A stretch of 64,000 nt of DNA from Dysgonomonas mossii (GCF_004569505.1 NZ_SPPK01000001.1:992001-1056000), one strand, 5' to 3'. Counted from the stretch's first letter, positions 1-9,815 are shown. Notes: generated by a model not told the origin, from the sequence alone. Numbers and translations: made by a program.

Positions 1-2945
1 TATGTAAGGATCATGAAGGCTATATTTGGGGTACTGTAGATAGAGTAGGAGTTCTTAAACTAAATAACAAAGGAGAAGTTGTAAAACAGTTTACTGATGT
101 TGATGATATAATATCGATAGTGGAAGATTCAAAAAATAATCTTTGGATTGGTTCTTATAGTAAGGGGCTTGCTAAGTTAGATCGTAAAACAGGTAAATGT
201 AATTTCTTGAATATTCCTTATTATGGCTATATGAAGACAATAAGGGAAGGTAGGGATAATTTACTCTATATATCAACTTTTGGTGCCGGATTTATTCAAT
301 ATAATCCTCAAACAGGTATTCACAAACAATATAATATGAGGCAGGAGGACCCGCAAAAGGGTAGGCTTGGCAATGATTGGATTACTTCTATCCTATGTGA
401 TTCCAAAGGGTTAATATGGTTTGCCCATTATAAAGGGGTGAGTTGTTTTGACCCATCTCAAAACCGTTTTATTCCTATCAAGCATGATAGTATTTTATCA
501 AATCAGATATGTTTGTCTATTATGGAGAGTAACGATGGCAATATATGGTTAGGAACATATAATGGACTTTTCTCTATAGATAGAGCTACTCAGGATATAA
601 ACAATTATACAGTAAAAGATGGGCTGTCGAGTGACGTTATTTGTGGCTTGGCTCAAGATAAAGAGGGGAATATTTGGTGTAGTACCTTTCAGGGTATTAA
701 TCAAATAAAAATAAAAGATAATAAAATAATAAACTATTATATAGGAAATGGATTATTTGATAAGATTTATAATAGAGGTGTTTATTTTCAGGGTGCTGAT
801 GGGATTATTTATTGGGGAGGGAATAATGGAATAACTTCTTTTTATCCTGAAAATATTATTACACCCAGTTATGAACATGAGATATTGACTACTAATCTGT
901 ATGTCCATAATCAGTCTGTGAATATTAATACATTATCAGGAGGGAAGCATATAATCGATTCGGAGATACTATCAGCAAAAGAATTTAAATTTTCATATGA
1001 AGACAACACTTTCACATTCGAATTCTCGACTATGGATTTCATTGACCCGGAGAATATATACTACGAATATAGATTAAAAGAATTAAGTAGCGAGTGGAGT
1101 TCAACACTACCGGGAATTAATCAGGTAACATATAATCATCTGAATCCCGGAAAATACACATTAGAGGTTAAGGCCGGTAAATTTGGTGCTTTCTCTCAGC
1201 CGAAGCAGTTTTCTATTATTATATCACCTCCCTGGTATAAGAGTACATGGGCATATGCATTTTACTTATTTCTCATTCTTATTTTTGGAGTATTGATCGT
1301 GAATCTTATTCGGAAGAAGAGAAATGAACAGATAAATGAATCGAAGCTTCAGTTTTTTATTAACATCTCCCATGAGATAAGATCTCCTCTTACTCTGATA
1401 ATAAGTCCTATGGAAAAACTTCTGAAAAGTAATTTCGATAAAGAAACCATGCAAACTTTGCAAAATATGCATCGTAATGCAAACCGAATATTGGGGCTTG
1501 TGAATCAATTGCTCGATATAAGAAAGCTGGATAAAGGACAAATGAAGTTGAGGTTTAGTAAGACTGATATGGTTGGTTTCATAAAAGAGTTGTTTGATGT
1601 TTTTGAATACCAATCAGTGAGGAGAAATATTCAGTTTACCTTTCAACACCAAGATGACAACTTAGAAGTGTGGATTGACCGGAATAACTTCGACAAAATA
1701 TTGATGAATATATTATCAAATGCGTTCAAGTATACTCCTGATGGTGGAGAAATAAATGTATCATTAGCCACAGGAGTCGATAACAGTGTTTGGGGGCCAC
1801 TTCAGAAATACATGGAGATATCAATCGTTGATTCAGGTATAGGCTTAGAAGAAGGGAAGATAGAAAAAATATTTGATAGGTTCTATCAAGGACAAAATCA
1901 GGAGACGTTCACTACTGTAGGGTCGGGGATAGGATTAAACCTTGCTCGGACATTGGTGCTATTACATTATGGTGCTATTACAGCTAAGAACAGAGAGGGT
2001 GCTACAGGTAGTTGTTTTACAATTCGCATACCTTTAGGAAATCAGCATTTGAGAAAGGATGAGATCGCAGATCAGGCATCAGACAGTCGTCCGTTGTTAA
2101 ACCAAAGGACCTTTATAGAAAATGTAGCAAATGAAAAATCCGAATCATATAGGCGAAGAACAAATTATAAAATTCTAATAATCGATGATGAAGAAGAAAT
2201 AAGAGATTTTCTTTCTCAAGAATTGGGTGAGTTATTTAAAGTAATTACGGCTGTTGATGGTGTTGATGGGTTACAAGTTGCTATAGATCGACAACCCGAT
2301 TTAATTATTTCTGATGTAATGATGCCCAATATGGATGGTTTGAATTTGGTGAAAAGACTTAAAAACAATAATAATGTAAGCCATATACCTATTATTCTTC
2401 TAACATCAAAAGCTGAATACCAAGATCGTATACAGGGCTTAGATAGGGGAGCAGATGCCTATTTGTCCAAACCATTTAATATAGAAGAACTAATCGTCAC
2501 TATAAATAATCTGATTTTAAACCGCAGGCTACTTAAAGGAAAATTTTCGGGAGCTCAAGATCAAGAAGATAAAATAAAGCCGATCGACTTCAAATCAGGC
2601 GATGATATTTTAATGGAACGTGTTGTTACGGTCATAAATGAGAATATAAGTAATACCGAACTCAATGTAAATATGCTGGCATCTCAAGTTGGCCTTAGTC
2701 GGTCGCAGCTACATCGACGGATGAAAGATATGACCGGTATATCGCCTGTAGACTTTATTAAGAATATTCGACTCAAGCAAGCTGCGAATCTTCTTAGAGA
2801 AAAGAAAATGGATGTGTCTTTAGTTGCATATTCCGTCGGATTTACGAATCAATCTTATTTCTCCACAATGTTTAAAAAACTATATGGCATTTCTCCTACT
2901 GAGTATATAATGAAAGCTCAGGATGAAGATGATGCAAAAAAATAG
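1..2945 (+). CDS. Hybrid two-component system regulator (HTCS), 5' truncated by window edge
   Basis: One-protein sensor, kinase and transcription activator of the type that controls Bacteroidetes polysaccharide loci. The frame is open from base 3 and already encodes propeller-like sequence (HEGYIWGTV), so the true start lies before the window; the GTG at 120 is internal. Domains seen in order: two-component propeller repeats (NIWLGTYNGLFSI), a Y_Y_Y domain, one membrane helix at about 1248-1310, HisKA with the phospho-accepting His in NISHEIRSPL (codon 1371-1373), HATPase (DSGIGL, GSGIGLNL), a receiver with the Asp in SDVMMPNMDG (codon 2313-2315), and a C-terminal AraC-type HTH (LASQVGLSRSQLHRRMKDM). 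The sensor would face the periplasm and the rest the cytoplasm. It converges on the 3262-16885 operon. Its ligand and target are unknown; a xylan fragment is a guess from context. Confidence 0.95.
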   Translation, partial: CKDHEGYIWGTVDRVGVLKLNNKGEVVKQFTDVDDIISIVEDSKNNLWIGSYSKGLAKLDRKTGKCNFLNIPYYGYMKTIREGRDNLLYISTFGAGFIQYNPQTGIHKQYNMRQEDPQKGRLGNDWITSILCDSKGLIWFAHYKGVSCFDPSQNRFIPIKHDSILSNQICLSIMESNDGNIWLGTYNGLFSIDRATQDINNYTVKDGLSSDVICGLAQDKEGNIWCSTFQGINQIKIKDNKIINYYIGNGLFDKIYNRGVYFQGADGIIYWGGNNGITSFYPENIITPSYEHEILTTNLYVHNQSVNINTLSGGKHIIDSEILSAKEFKFSYEDNTFTFEFSTMDFIDPENIYYEYRLKELSSEWSSTLPGINQVTYNHLNPGKYTLEVKAGKFGAFSQPKQFSIIISPPWYKSTWAYAFYLFLILIFGVLIVNLIRKKRNEQINESKLQFFINISHEIRSPLTLIISPMEKLLKSNFDKETMQTLQNMHRNANRILGLVNQLLDIRKLDKGQMKLRFSKTDMVGFIKELFDVFEYQSVRRNIQFTFQHQDDNLEVWIDRNNFDKILMNILSNAFKYTPDGGEINVSLATGVDNSVWGPLQKYMEISIVDSGIGLEEGKIEKIFDRFYQGQNQETFTTVGSGIGLNLARTLVLLHYGAITAKNREGATGSCFTIRIPLGNQHLRKDEIADQASDSRPLLNQRTFIENVANEKSESYRRRTNYKILIIDDEEEIRDFLSQELGELFKVITAVDGVDGLQVAIDRQPDLIISDVMMPNMDGLNLVKRLKNNNNVSHIPIILLTSKAEYQDRIQGLDRGADAYLSKPFNIEELIVTINNLILNRRLLKGKFSGAQDQEDKIKPIDFKSGDDILMERVVTVINENISNTELNVNMLASQVGLSRSQLHRRMKDMTGISPVDFIKNIRLKQAANLLREKKMDVSLVAYSVGFTNQSYFSTMFKKLYGISPTEYIMKAQDEDDAKK

Positions 2946-2955
2946 AATTAATATG

Positions 2956-2986
2956 AACCTCAAGAATTATCTTGAGGTTTATTTTT
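2956..2986 (+). terminator. Intrinsic terminator of the first HTCS gene
   Basis: A perfect 9-bp stem (AACCTCAAG / CTTGAGGTT) with a 6-nt loop starts about 10 bp after the stop codon and runs into a T-rich tail (TTTATTTTT). Seen directly; the function is inferred from the standard stem plus T-tract form. Confidence 0.85.
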
Positions 2987-3147
2987 GATATCGAAAAAGA
3001 GTTTTGCAGGCCTTTTGAAATTTAGTTTGCTAATTTCTTTATCTGTAAGCAGATATCCTAAAAAAGTGACAAAGGTGACAAAAGTAACAGGTTATTGTAT
3101 ATATTTCCTTGTTACTTTCTATTCGACCAACTCATATATAGATAAAT
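2987..3147. other. Intergenic DNA with 9-bp tandem repeat and imperfect hairpin
   Basis: No gene seen. It holds three near-identical 9-mers in tandem at 3066-3092 (GTGACAAAG, GTGACAAAA, GTAACAGGT). The last one is part of an imperfect inverted repeat, AGTAACAGG (3083-3091) with CCTTGTTACT (3107-3116). The purpose is unknown; it lies between two convergent transcription units. Confidence 0.5.
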
Positions 3148-3177
3148 AATCCTGCCAAGAATAACACTGGCAGGATT
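3148..3177 (-). terminator. Terminator at the end of the GH115-to-GH43 operon
   Basis: A perfect 10-bp stem (AATCCTGCCA / TGGCAGGATT) with a 10-nt loop lies 85 bp beyond the stop of the last minus-strand gene. On the minus strand it is followed by TTATTTAT. It may act in both directions because the two flanking units converge. Confidence 0.75.
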
Positions 3178-3261
3178 AAATCTTTTGTAGTTGTTCAAGT
3201 TCATTTATATGTAGAGAGAATCTGACTAGAACAACAAGAATTTATATCATAGCAAAATCAT

Positions 3262-4635
3262 CTATTCTCCAAACATCCAATAGTCGAAATTGAATAAAGA
3301 GTGAGGTTCTCTGCCTTTAAACACAAAGTATACATCATGAACATCTTTTGTGTTTTTAACAGCTGTTTCCACTAAGCTCCAATTATCCCATTCTCCGGTA
3401 TATGGCGCGTGCAGAGTACCGACCAGTTGTCCGTCAATATTGTCAAGTCGTATTTCAATAGTTCCACCATGATATCTACTTGATACTGATGCGGAAAATC
3501 GTGAAGCCCCTTTATTTCCGAAATCAACGTCCCGTACTTTAATATAATCTCCATTATGTATGGAGGTTACATAAACACCGATTTTCTCATTCTCTTCTAT
3601 CGATATACCTTCACTCCAAGCCATCGTTTCTGCTTCAGTTCTTTTATAAGGATTCAATTTGTTAACACCCTTCATGATACCCTCTTTGGTCATTTTCATC
3701 TCAGGGATAGATCCATCCTCATTATAGAAGAATTGCTCTATAGATACAGAACGGCAATAGCTATGGCCTCCGGGCAGGGCATCATTGTGATAAAAGAAGT
3801 ATGAATTCCCCTTATAATCAATTATTCCGGGATGATTCGTATTACTGCCCCCTTCCAAAGGCATTACGCAACCTTTATATTCCCACGGACCTGTCGGATT
3901 TTTACTTACTGTATAATGGAGCGACTCAGGGAACCCCGATGCATAGATCATATAATACAAACCTTGACGTTTATAGACCCATGGCGCTTCGGTAAAGCCT
4001 GGTCCAAAGATAGACTTGTCTTTAGCATCGAGAGCGGTAATGTCACCATCAAGCGAAATCATGTCATTATTAAGTTTAGCCCAATAACATACGCCATTAC
4101 CCCAAAACAAATAAGCTTGTCCATCATCATCTATAAAGACAGAAGGATCCAGATCATCCCACGCATGTTTAGCATGGCGAGTCATATCATTAGTCACTAA
4201 CGCCTTCCCCAAAGCGTCTTTAAATGGCCCATAAGGGCTATCGGATGAGGCTACTCCTACAGCAACTCCGGGAAAGAATTTGTTCATTGATGAGATATAC
4301 CAATAAAACTTACCATTCCTATAAATACATTGTGCCGCACTTGCATCACCTACCGACCAAATAAAATCACTTGTTCTCAGGGGTGTTTTATGTGCTGTCC
4401 AGTTTACCATATCTATGGTTGAAAATAATTGGTAATCCCTCATTAAATAACCATTTGGCGGAGCATCCTTTTCGTCATGGCCCACATATAAAAACAATGT
4501 ATCATTATAGACTATCGGTGCCGGGTCTGCGGTATACATTGTTTGTATAATAGGATTTTGAGCCTTTAAATTAAATAAAGGCAAGTTGATCAAGATCAAT
4601 AATAAGCAGAGACGTATAATTCTTTTTTTATTCAT
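3262..4635 (-). CDS. GH43 glycosidase with C-terminal CBM6, secreted
   Basis: Likely alpha-L-arabinofuranosidase or beta-xylosidase acting on (arabino)xylan. The 457-residue protein has a signal peptide (residues 1-25, ending NLKAQ). The five-bladed GH43 domain shows the base Asp in TADPAP (about D37), the pKa-modulating Asp in WDDLDPSVF and the acid Glu in FTEAPWVYKR. From about residue 330 a CBM6 module follows (RTEAETMAW near its start, FDYWMF at the end), a xylan-binding family. It belongs to the same GH43 group as the genes at 37284 and 38639 and the CBM-less one at 21423. It is last in the minus-strand operon, 21 bp after the SDR gene. Family assignment is firm; substrate is inferred from context. 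Confidence 0.92.
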   Translation of the reverse strand: MNKKRIIRLCLLLILINLPLFNLKAQNPIIQTMYTADPAPIVYNDTLFLYVGHDEKDAPPNGYLMRDYQLFSTIDMVNWTAHKTPLRTSDFIWSVGDASAAQCIYRNGKFYWYISSMNKFFPGVAVGVASSDSPYGPFKDALGKALVTNDMTRHAKHAWDDLDPSVFIDDDGQAYLFWGNGVCYWAKLNNDMISLDGDITALDAKDKSIFGPGFTEAPWVYKRQGLYYMIYASGFPESLHYTVSKNPTGPWEYKGCVMPLEGGSNTNHPGIIDYKGNSYFFYHNDALPGGHSYCRSVSIEQFFYNEDGSIPEMKMTKEGIMKGVNKLNPYKRTEAETMAWSEGISIEENEKIGVYVTSIHNGDYIKVRDVDFGNKGASRFSASVSSRYHGGTIEIRLDNIDGQLVGTLHAPYTGEWDNWSLVETAVKNTKDVHDVYFVFKGREPHSLFNFDYWMFGE

Positions 4636-4656
4636 ATTATTCTGTCATATAAATAT

Positions 4657-5496
4657 TTAAACCCCACTGTAAGCACTAAACCCACCATCGATAGGAAGCA
4701 CTACTCCGGTTATAAAACTTGCTGCATCACTGCATAGAAACTGTACAACTCCGTTTAGTTCTGTAATATCTCCGAAACGTCCCATTGGGGTTTTAGCCAA
4801 TACCTTTTTACTTCTCTCTGTTAAAGAACCGTCAGGATTGATAAGTACAGCCCGGTTTTGGTCTCCGATAAAAAATCCCGGAGCAATCGCATTTACCCTA
4901 ATCTTATCTCCATATTTCAGAGCCATTTCAGTAGCCATCCACTCTGTGAAGTTACTTATTGCTGCTTTTGCTGCCGAATAGCCGGGAACACGACTTATTG
5001 CAGAATATGCAGCCATGGAAGAGACATTTATAATATTTCCACTTCCTTGTTCAGCCATAACTTTTGAAAATATCAGACTTGGAAAAACTGTACCGTCCAT
5101 ATTGAGCTTTATAACTTTTTCCCAATCCGTTGTTTTCATTGTATAAAAATCCTGATCAGGAGCTAATGTTGCTCCCGGAACATTACCCCCTGCTGCATTA
5201 ACGAGAATATCTAATTTGCCATATGTGCTGAGTATCTTTTCTCGGCTTTCTATCAGCTGATTTTCATCCATCACATCGCATTTGATGAATAAAGATTTAC
5301 CTCCATTTTCATTAATATCCTTAACCAGAGTATTTCCTTTATCTTCGTTACGTCCCAGTATTACAACATTTGCTCCTTGTTCTGCAAGGTGTTTGGAGAT
5401 ACTGCCACCTAATACGCCGTATCCTCCTGTAACAATCGCAACTTTATCTTTTATAGAAAAGATATTCTGTTTTGTTTTTGTATTAATATCTGTCAT
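4657..5496 (-). CDS. SDR-family D-mannonate oxidoreductase (fructuronate reductase)
   Basis: Cytoplasmic short-chain dehydrogenase, 279 residues, that should interconvert D-fructuronate and D-mannonate with NAD(P)H in glucuronate breakdown. Visible features: the cofactor-binding motif TGGYGVLGG (residues 23-31), NAAGG near 100-104, and the catalytic Ser160, Tyr173 and Lys177 (YSAAK). The C-terminal GFxxxDQNR-like stretch (GFFIGDQNR) is typical of the mannonate oxidoreductase subgroup. Its start codon overlaps the stop of the mannonate dehydratase gene by 4 bp (ATGA), so the two are translationally coupled. That coupling is the main support for the substrate. It does the job of UxuB but belongs to a different protein family, so I give no symbol. 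Confidence 0.88.
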   Translation of the reverse strand: MTDINTKTKQNIFSIKDKVAIVTGGYGVLGGSISKHLAEQGANVVILGRNEDKGNTLVKDINENGGKSLFIKCDVMDENQLIESREKILSTYGKLDILVNAAGGNVPGATLAPDQDFYTMKTTDWEKVIKLNMDGTVFPSLIFSKVMAEQGSGNIINVSSMAAYSAISRVPGYSAAKAAISNFTEWMATEMALKYGDKIRVNAIAPGFFIGDQNRAVLINPDGSLTERSKKVLAKTPMGRFGDITELNGVVQFLCSDAASFITGVVLPIDGGFSAYSGV

Positions 5497-6665
5497 CTGT
5501 TCAATTCGTTTTTTATGGTTTCTATTACTCCATCCATCTGTGCTAGAGCATACATGCGTCCGTAGAATGAGTAACCCGGATTATAGCCTTTATCAGCATC
5601 ATCGAGCATTAGTCTGCCATGATCTACTCTCATGGGCAGTAACGGATTTTCCTTTTCAAAAATACGGGCTAATTCTATTAGATGTCCCCGTCCTTCCAGA
5701 TGTGGGGCTTCGATAAAATTGCCATCTGAAAGGATATTTGTACTTCTTAAATGTACGAAGCGTGTACGCGATGCAAACTGCCGAGCCAATTCCGGAACAT
5801 TATTGTGTATTCCTGAACTTAGCGATCCTGCACAAAATGTGATTCCATTATGTGGGTTGTTAACAGCATTTAATATCCATTCAATATCTTCTCTGTTAGA
5901 AACAATACGAGGTAAACCCAATACCGGATATGGCGGATCGTCTGGATGAATACACATATTAATACCGTATTCGTCACAGACTGGCATTATTCGCTCTAAA
6001 AAGTATTTTAAATTTTCTCTTAATGCTTTTTGATCTATCCCATTGTACAATGCTAGAAGTGTTTTAAAAATAGCAACAGGATTTTTATCCCCGTCCTTTA
6101 TATTACCATTGATAAAACCCTGTGTCTTTACAATGATAGTGTCTATCAACTGTTCTTTTTCATGTTCTGTTATAATCTTATCCAGTTGGTAGACCTTATC
6201 CATTTCTTCTTTTGAGTAATCCTCTTTTGCACCTTCCCGTTTAAGGATCATGCAATCAAAGTAAGCGAAGCGTGTCTTATCAAAATAAAGAGAGAAAGTA
6301 CCGTCAGACCATGGGTACATGAGATCTGTACGAATCCAGTCTATAACGGGCATAAAATTGTAGCAAACAGTCTTAATACCCACTTCTCCAAGGTTTTTGA
6401 GGCTTGTAATATAATTATCTATCAGTAAGTCTCTATTATCTCCTCCATATTTAATGGCTTCGCTAACAGGCAGGCTTTCTACAACAGACCAGTACAGCCC
6501 GGCTTCTTTTATATAGTTATTCAGATCGTTGATTGCTTCTGACAACCATACTTCACCGTTCGGTATATCATGCAATGCGGTAACAATCCCTTCTACTCCG
6601 ATTTGCCTCAATATAGGCAGTGTAATCTTATCTTTTTTCCCGAACCACCTCCATGTCTTTTTCAT
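5493..6665 (-). CDS. uxuA: Mannonate dehydratase UxuA
   Basis: Dehydrates D-mannonate to 2-keto-3-deoxygluconate in the cytoplasm, the step after fructuronate reduction. The 390 residues are full length for UxuA. Recognisable are the N-terminus (MKKTWRWFGKKDKITL) and the metal and active-site segments CIHPDDPPYP, GITFCAGSL, FVHLRS and VDHGRLM. It lies 7 bp after the alpha-glucuronidase GH67 gene, whose product releases (methyl)glucuronate, and overlaps the SDR oxidoreductase by 4 bp. Uronate isomerase, needed between glucuronate and fructuronate, is not in this window and must be encoded elsewhere. Confidence 0.96.
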   Translation of the reverse strand: MKKTWRWFGKKDKITLPILRQIGVEGIVTALHDIPNGEVWLSEAINDLNNYIKEAGLYWSVVESLPVSEAIKYGGDNRDLLIDNYITSLKNLGEVGIKTVCYNFMPVIDWIRTDLMYPWSDGTFSLYFDKTRFAYFDCMILKREGAKEDYSKEEMDKVYQLDKIITEHEKEQLIDTIIVKTQGFINGNIKDGDKNPVAIFKTLLALYNGIDQKALRENLKYFLERIMPVCDEYGINMCIHPDDPPYPVLGLPRIVSNREDIEWILNAVNNPHNGITFCAGSLSSGIHNNVPELARQFASRTRFVHLRSTNILSDGNFIEAPHLEGRGHLIELARIFEKENPLLPMRVDHGRLMLDDADKGYNPGYSFYGRMYALAQMDGVIETIKNELNR

Positions 6666-6672
6666 TTTCCCG

Positions 6673-8703
6673 TTAATTATGGTGTTTCATATCTAGTTTT
6701 ATTTTCATCAGGTCATCGAGCTCATATATAGGACGTTCAAGATGATAGGGGATAGGCTTTTTTGAGAATGTCTGGAAGTACAACAAACAAGCATCTCTCC
6801 ACCATACGGCATCTCGTGCCTGAATTTTTAATTTGGATTGAACCTCCTCGAAACGTCTGGAGTCTACATATTGCTCCATTCTATCCCAAACTTTCTGATA
6901 CTCTCTTACCTGCTGTACACCCGAATCATACTTATAACAAAGAGCATCCCACATCGTTTTACCGTCATTCATCTTATAGTTCCATGGAACATGATGAAAC
7001 CACAAGAGTAAATTCTCTGGACAGGTTGATATGTCATTATAAATATTATTCAAAGGAGGAAAATAATGGGACACGGCATCACTCCCCGTTGTTGTACGAT
7101 TAAAACCGAGCCCTATAGTATCTGCTTTGTGATAGTATACAGAAGTCCAGTCTTCTCTAGCGGCTTGAGACAACCAAGGTTCAGGTCCGTAATGGTGGTC
7201 TTCAGCAAAAATATGGTGAAGTCCTAGCGGCATCATATAGTCAACAATGGTTTCTCTAGAACTCAACATCATATTTTTCACGGGTTCTACAAATTCGTTA
7301 TTTTTCGAAAATGTCATTCTTATCCATTCATTAGCTATTTGGTTTGAAGAAAGTTGATGGTTCCAAGCTAAGCGTCCGAATGCATACCAGTTAGCCTGTG
7401 CAAAATGATGTCCACACCAGTTTGTATCTTCACCTATATTAGCTACAGCCGATATGGCCGTTGTTTTAGCCGGACGTAATGTCCCGTCTGTTATTTTGGC
7501 TACTGTAGAACCTTTTCCATCTGAATACGTATCGCTGTCAAGAGTTTCCTTGAACATAGTAGCCAGATATGCAAGATGGTTAGAAAAACCGAGATACTCT
7601 TGTGTTATCTGAAATTCTACCATTGCCGGAGTCTTACGCAGTGCACCAAACAAAGGATTGAATGGTTCTCGTGGCTGAAAATCGATAGGGCCGTTCTTTA
7701 TCTGAATAATGACGTTATCCCGAAATTGTCCATCCAATGGAACAAACTCTTGATATGCCTGTTTTGCCCGGTCTTCCATGCTCGGATCATATACAAATGC
7801 TCGCCACATAACTATACCCTTGTATGGCTTCAGTACATCGGCTAACATATTTGCTCCATCGGCATGGGTTCGTCCGTAGTCTTGAGGTCCGGGTTGCCCT
7901 TCAGAATTAGCTTTTACCAGAAACCCACCGAAATCGGGGATTAGTGAATAGATTTCTTTGGCTTTGGCTTTCCACCACTTCTGCACCTCCGGGTTTAATG
8001 GATCCGAATCGGATAGACCTTCCAATACCTTAGGAGAAGAGAAATTTACAGAGAGATAAACTTTAAGTCCATAGGGACGGAAGATGTCAGCTAAAGCTTT
8101 TACTTTTTCCAAATAATCTTTCTTTAGAATATTCGGTGAAGCATTCACATTATTCAGTACAGTTCCGTTAATTCCTATCGAAGCATTCGCCCGAGCATAT
8201 TCTTTATATCGTGGAGAAAGTGTATTGGGCAGTTCATCCCATTTCCATAACGAATAACCCGCATATCCACGTTCGATAGTTCTTTCCAGATTATCCCAGT
8301 GATTGAGGATACGTATATCGTAAGAGGGCAGTTCTTCTATATCTAAAGTAGTTAAATCTGCTCCTGTCTGTTGCAATCGTAATAAACAATATGATCCATA
8401 TAGTAGCCCGACATCAGAACCTGCTGAAATAATAATTTTCTGATTATTGGATTTAATACTATACCCATCTTTAAGATGCTTGAGTTTTTTATTTAACTGT
8501 AGCTCTACGGTCTGTCCTTGCCAATGATTTGATAATTCATCCAAAGCAATATTGATAGTAGGGCTACTATGTGATGATAGTATCGATTTCTCTTTTTGCT
8601 TTATTTCAGGGTAGCGTAGCCATAAGCGGCTTCCGTCTTCAGCCCATGATAAGAGAGATGATAAAATAAAAATAATAAAGAGCGAAATGTATCTGATTGT
8701 CAT
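6673..8703 (-). CDS. GH67 alpha-glucuronidase
   Basis: Removes 4-O-methyl-glucuronic acid from the non-reducing end xylose of xylo-oligosaccharides. It has 676 residues and a signal peptide (1-21, SSLLSWA), so it is probably periplasmic. An N-terminal domain carries GSDVGLLYGSY-type sequence. The barrel holds the catalytic residues with the spacing of characterised GH67 enzymes: Glu268 (KANSEGQPGP, acid), Asp341 (NGPIDFQPREP) and Glu369 (QITQEY). The distances of 73 and 28 residues match the Cellvibrio enzyme as I remember it. It is separated from the upstream GH43 gene by a strong hairpin (8727-8752) and leads the uxuA-SDR part of the operon. It complements GH115, which acts on internal side chains. 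Confidence 0.96.
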   Translation of the reverse strand: MTIRYISLFIIFILSSLLSWAEDGSRLWLRYPEIKQKEKSILSSHSSPTINIALDELSNHWQGQTVELQLNKKLKHLKDGYSIKSNNQKIIISAGSDVGLLYGSYCLLRLQQTGADLTTLDIEELPSYDIRILNHWDNLERTIERGYAGYSLWKWDELPNTLSPRYKEYARANASIGINGTVLNNVNASPNILKKDYLEKVKALADIFRPYGLKVYLSVNFSSPKVLEGLSDSDPLNPEVQKWWKAKAKEIYSLIPDFGGFLVKANSEGQPGPQDYGRTHADGANMLADVLKPYKGIVMWRAFVYDPSMEDRAKQAYQEFVPLDGQFRDNVIIQIKNGPIDFQPREPFNPLFGALRKTPAMVEFQITQEYLGFSNHLAYLATMFKETLDSDTYSDGKGSTVAKITDGTLRPAKTTAISAVANIGEDTNWCGHHFAQANWYAFGRLAWNHQLSSNQIANEWIRMTFSKNNEFVEPVKNMMLSSRETIVDYMMPLGLHHIFAEDHHYGPEPWLSQAAREDWTSVYYHKADTIGLGFNRTTTGSDAVSHYFPPLNNIYNDISTCPENLLLWFHHVPWNYKMNDGKTMWDALCYKYDSGVQQVREYQKVWDRMEQYVDSRRFEEVQSKLKIQARDAVWWRDACLLYFQTFSKKPIPYHLERPIYELDDLMKIKLDMKHHN

Positions 8704-8726
8704 ATTAATCCTTTTAATATTAAATA

Positions 8727-8752
8727 CAAGGGCGAATATTCATTCGCCCTTG
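8727..8752 (-). terminator. Strong intra-operon hairpin between GH43 and GH67 genes
   Basis: A perfect 11-bp stem (CAAGGGCGAAT / ATTCGCCCTTG) with a 4-nt loop lies in the 103-bp gap. On the minus strand it is followed by TATTTAATATT rather than a solid T-tract. It could be a partial terminator, an RNase-processing site or a 3'-end stabiliser that sets a lower dose of GH67-uxuA-SDR-GH43. The structure is certain, the role inferred. Confidence 0.65.
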
Positions 8753-8806
8753 CCAGAAAACTAAGAGTCCAAAAAATTAACCTAAAACCTTTAAACCTAA
8801 AATAAA

Positions 8807-9781
8807 CTAATAGCTTTCTAACCCTTCTATTGTTTTAATTGTTCCGTCATTGTTATATTCCAATTCGATAACTTTCATACTTCTAAGCCATGTTTTTCCG
8901 CCCGAGGGTACAGAGTCATGATGGAAAAGATACCATTTGCCTCTGTATTCGACAATGCTGTGATGCGTTGTCCAGCCTACTACAGGAGTGAGTATAACAC
9001 CACTATAAGTGAAAGGCCCGTATGGATTGTCACCTATAGCATAGCATAGAAGGTGCGTATCTCCTGTGGAATACGAGAAGTAATATTTGCCGTTATATTT
9101 ATGCATCCATGATGCTTCAAAGAATCGTCGATTGGTGTCACCTTGCGTCAATGGATTGCCATGTTCATTAAGAATAATTACATCTCGAGGCTCTTCGTCA
9201 AATTCGAGCATGTCATCTCTCAGACGTGCGACCTTTCCACACAAAGCGGGTTCGTTTTCAGCCGGAAAAGCAGCGCACTCCAATGCTTTATTTTTGCGAT
9301 AGCGTTGCAGCTGTCCGCCCCAGATGCCTCCAAAATAAATATAATATTGTCCGTTTTCTTCAAATACACAAGGGTCTATACTATAACTTCCTTTTATTGG
9401 GTTAGCCTGTGGTATAAATGGCCCGTAAGGTTTATCGCTAACAGCTACTCCCAAACGGAAAATATCATTTTTGTCTTTCATTGAGAAATACAAGTAATAT
9501 TTGCCGTCCTTAAAAGCCGTATCGCTATCCCATAGCTGACGACCAGACCAGGGAATATTTTCCACTGAAAGGACAACTCCATGATCGGTTACCTCTCCGT
9601 TTTCCACATCGTCTAAAGAGAAGACATGATAATCTTTCATATTAAAATGATCTCCGTTGTCATTTTCTGCAATGCCGCTTTCCCAATCGTGGGAAGGATA
9701 AATATAGATCTTACCTTCGAATACATGTGCAGATGGGTCAGCCATATAATCCTTCGGAAATAAATATCGTGCTTGTTTCAT
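8807..9781 (-). CDS. GH43 beta-xylosidase-type enzyme without signal peptide
   Basis: Probably a cytoplasmic beta-xylosidase or arabinofuranosidase that finishes imported xylo-oligosaccharides. It has 324 residues, a single GH43 propeller and no leader or lipobox at the N-terminus (MKQARYLFPKDYMADP). Catalytic residues: base Asp15 (MADPSAHVF), Asp136 (YSIDPCVF) and acid Glu222 (FFEASWMHK). It looks like the GH43 group often paired with GH10 in Bacteroidetes xylan loci (possibly subfamily 1, not certain). It follows the GH10 xylanase gene by 34 bp, next to the GPH transporter, which fits an intracellular substrate. A close paralogue, also next to a GH10 gene, is at 55912-56883. Confidence 0.92.
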   Translation of the reverse strand: MKQARYLFPKDYMADPSAHVFEGKIYIYPSHDWESGIAENDNGDHFNMKDYHVFSLDDVENGEVTDHGVVLSVENIPWSGRQLWDSDTAFKDGKYYLYFSMKDKNDIFRLGVAVSDKPYGPFIPQANPIKGSYSIDPCVFEENGQYYIYFGGIWGGQLQRYRKNKALECAAFPAENEPALCGKVARLRDDMLEFDEEPRDVIILNEHGNPLTQGDTNRRFFEASWMHKYNGKYYFSYSTGDTHLLCYAIGDNPYGPFTYSGVILTPVVGWTTHHSIVEYRGKWYLFHHDSVPSGGKTWLRSMKVIELEYNNDGTIKTIEGLESY

Positions 9782-9815
9782 TTTTTTATTAGATAATGAT
9801 GCTTATTATTTTTGC

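Noticed and set aside
120..122. GTG as start of the first HTCS
   Set aside because: The frame is open back to base 3 and encodes propeller-like sequence, so the gene is cut by the window edge.
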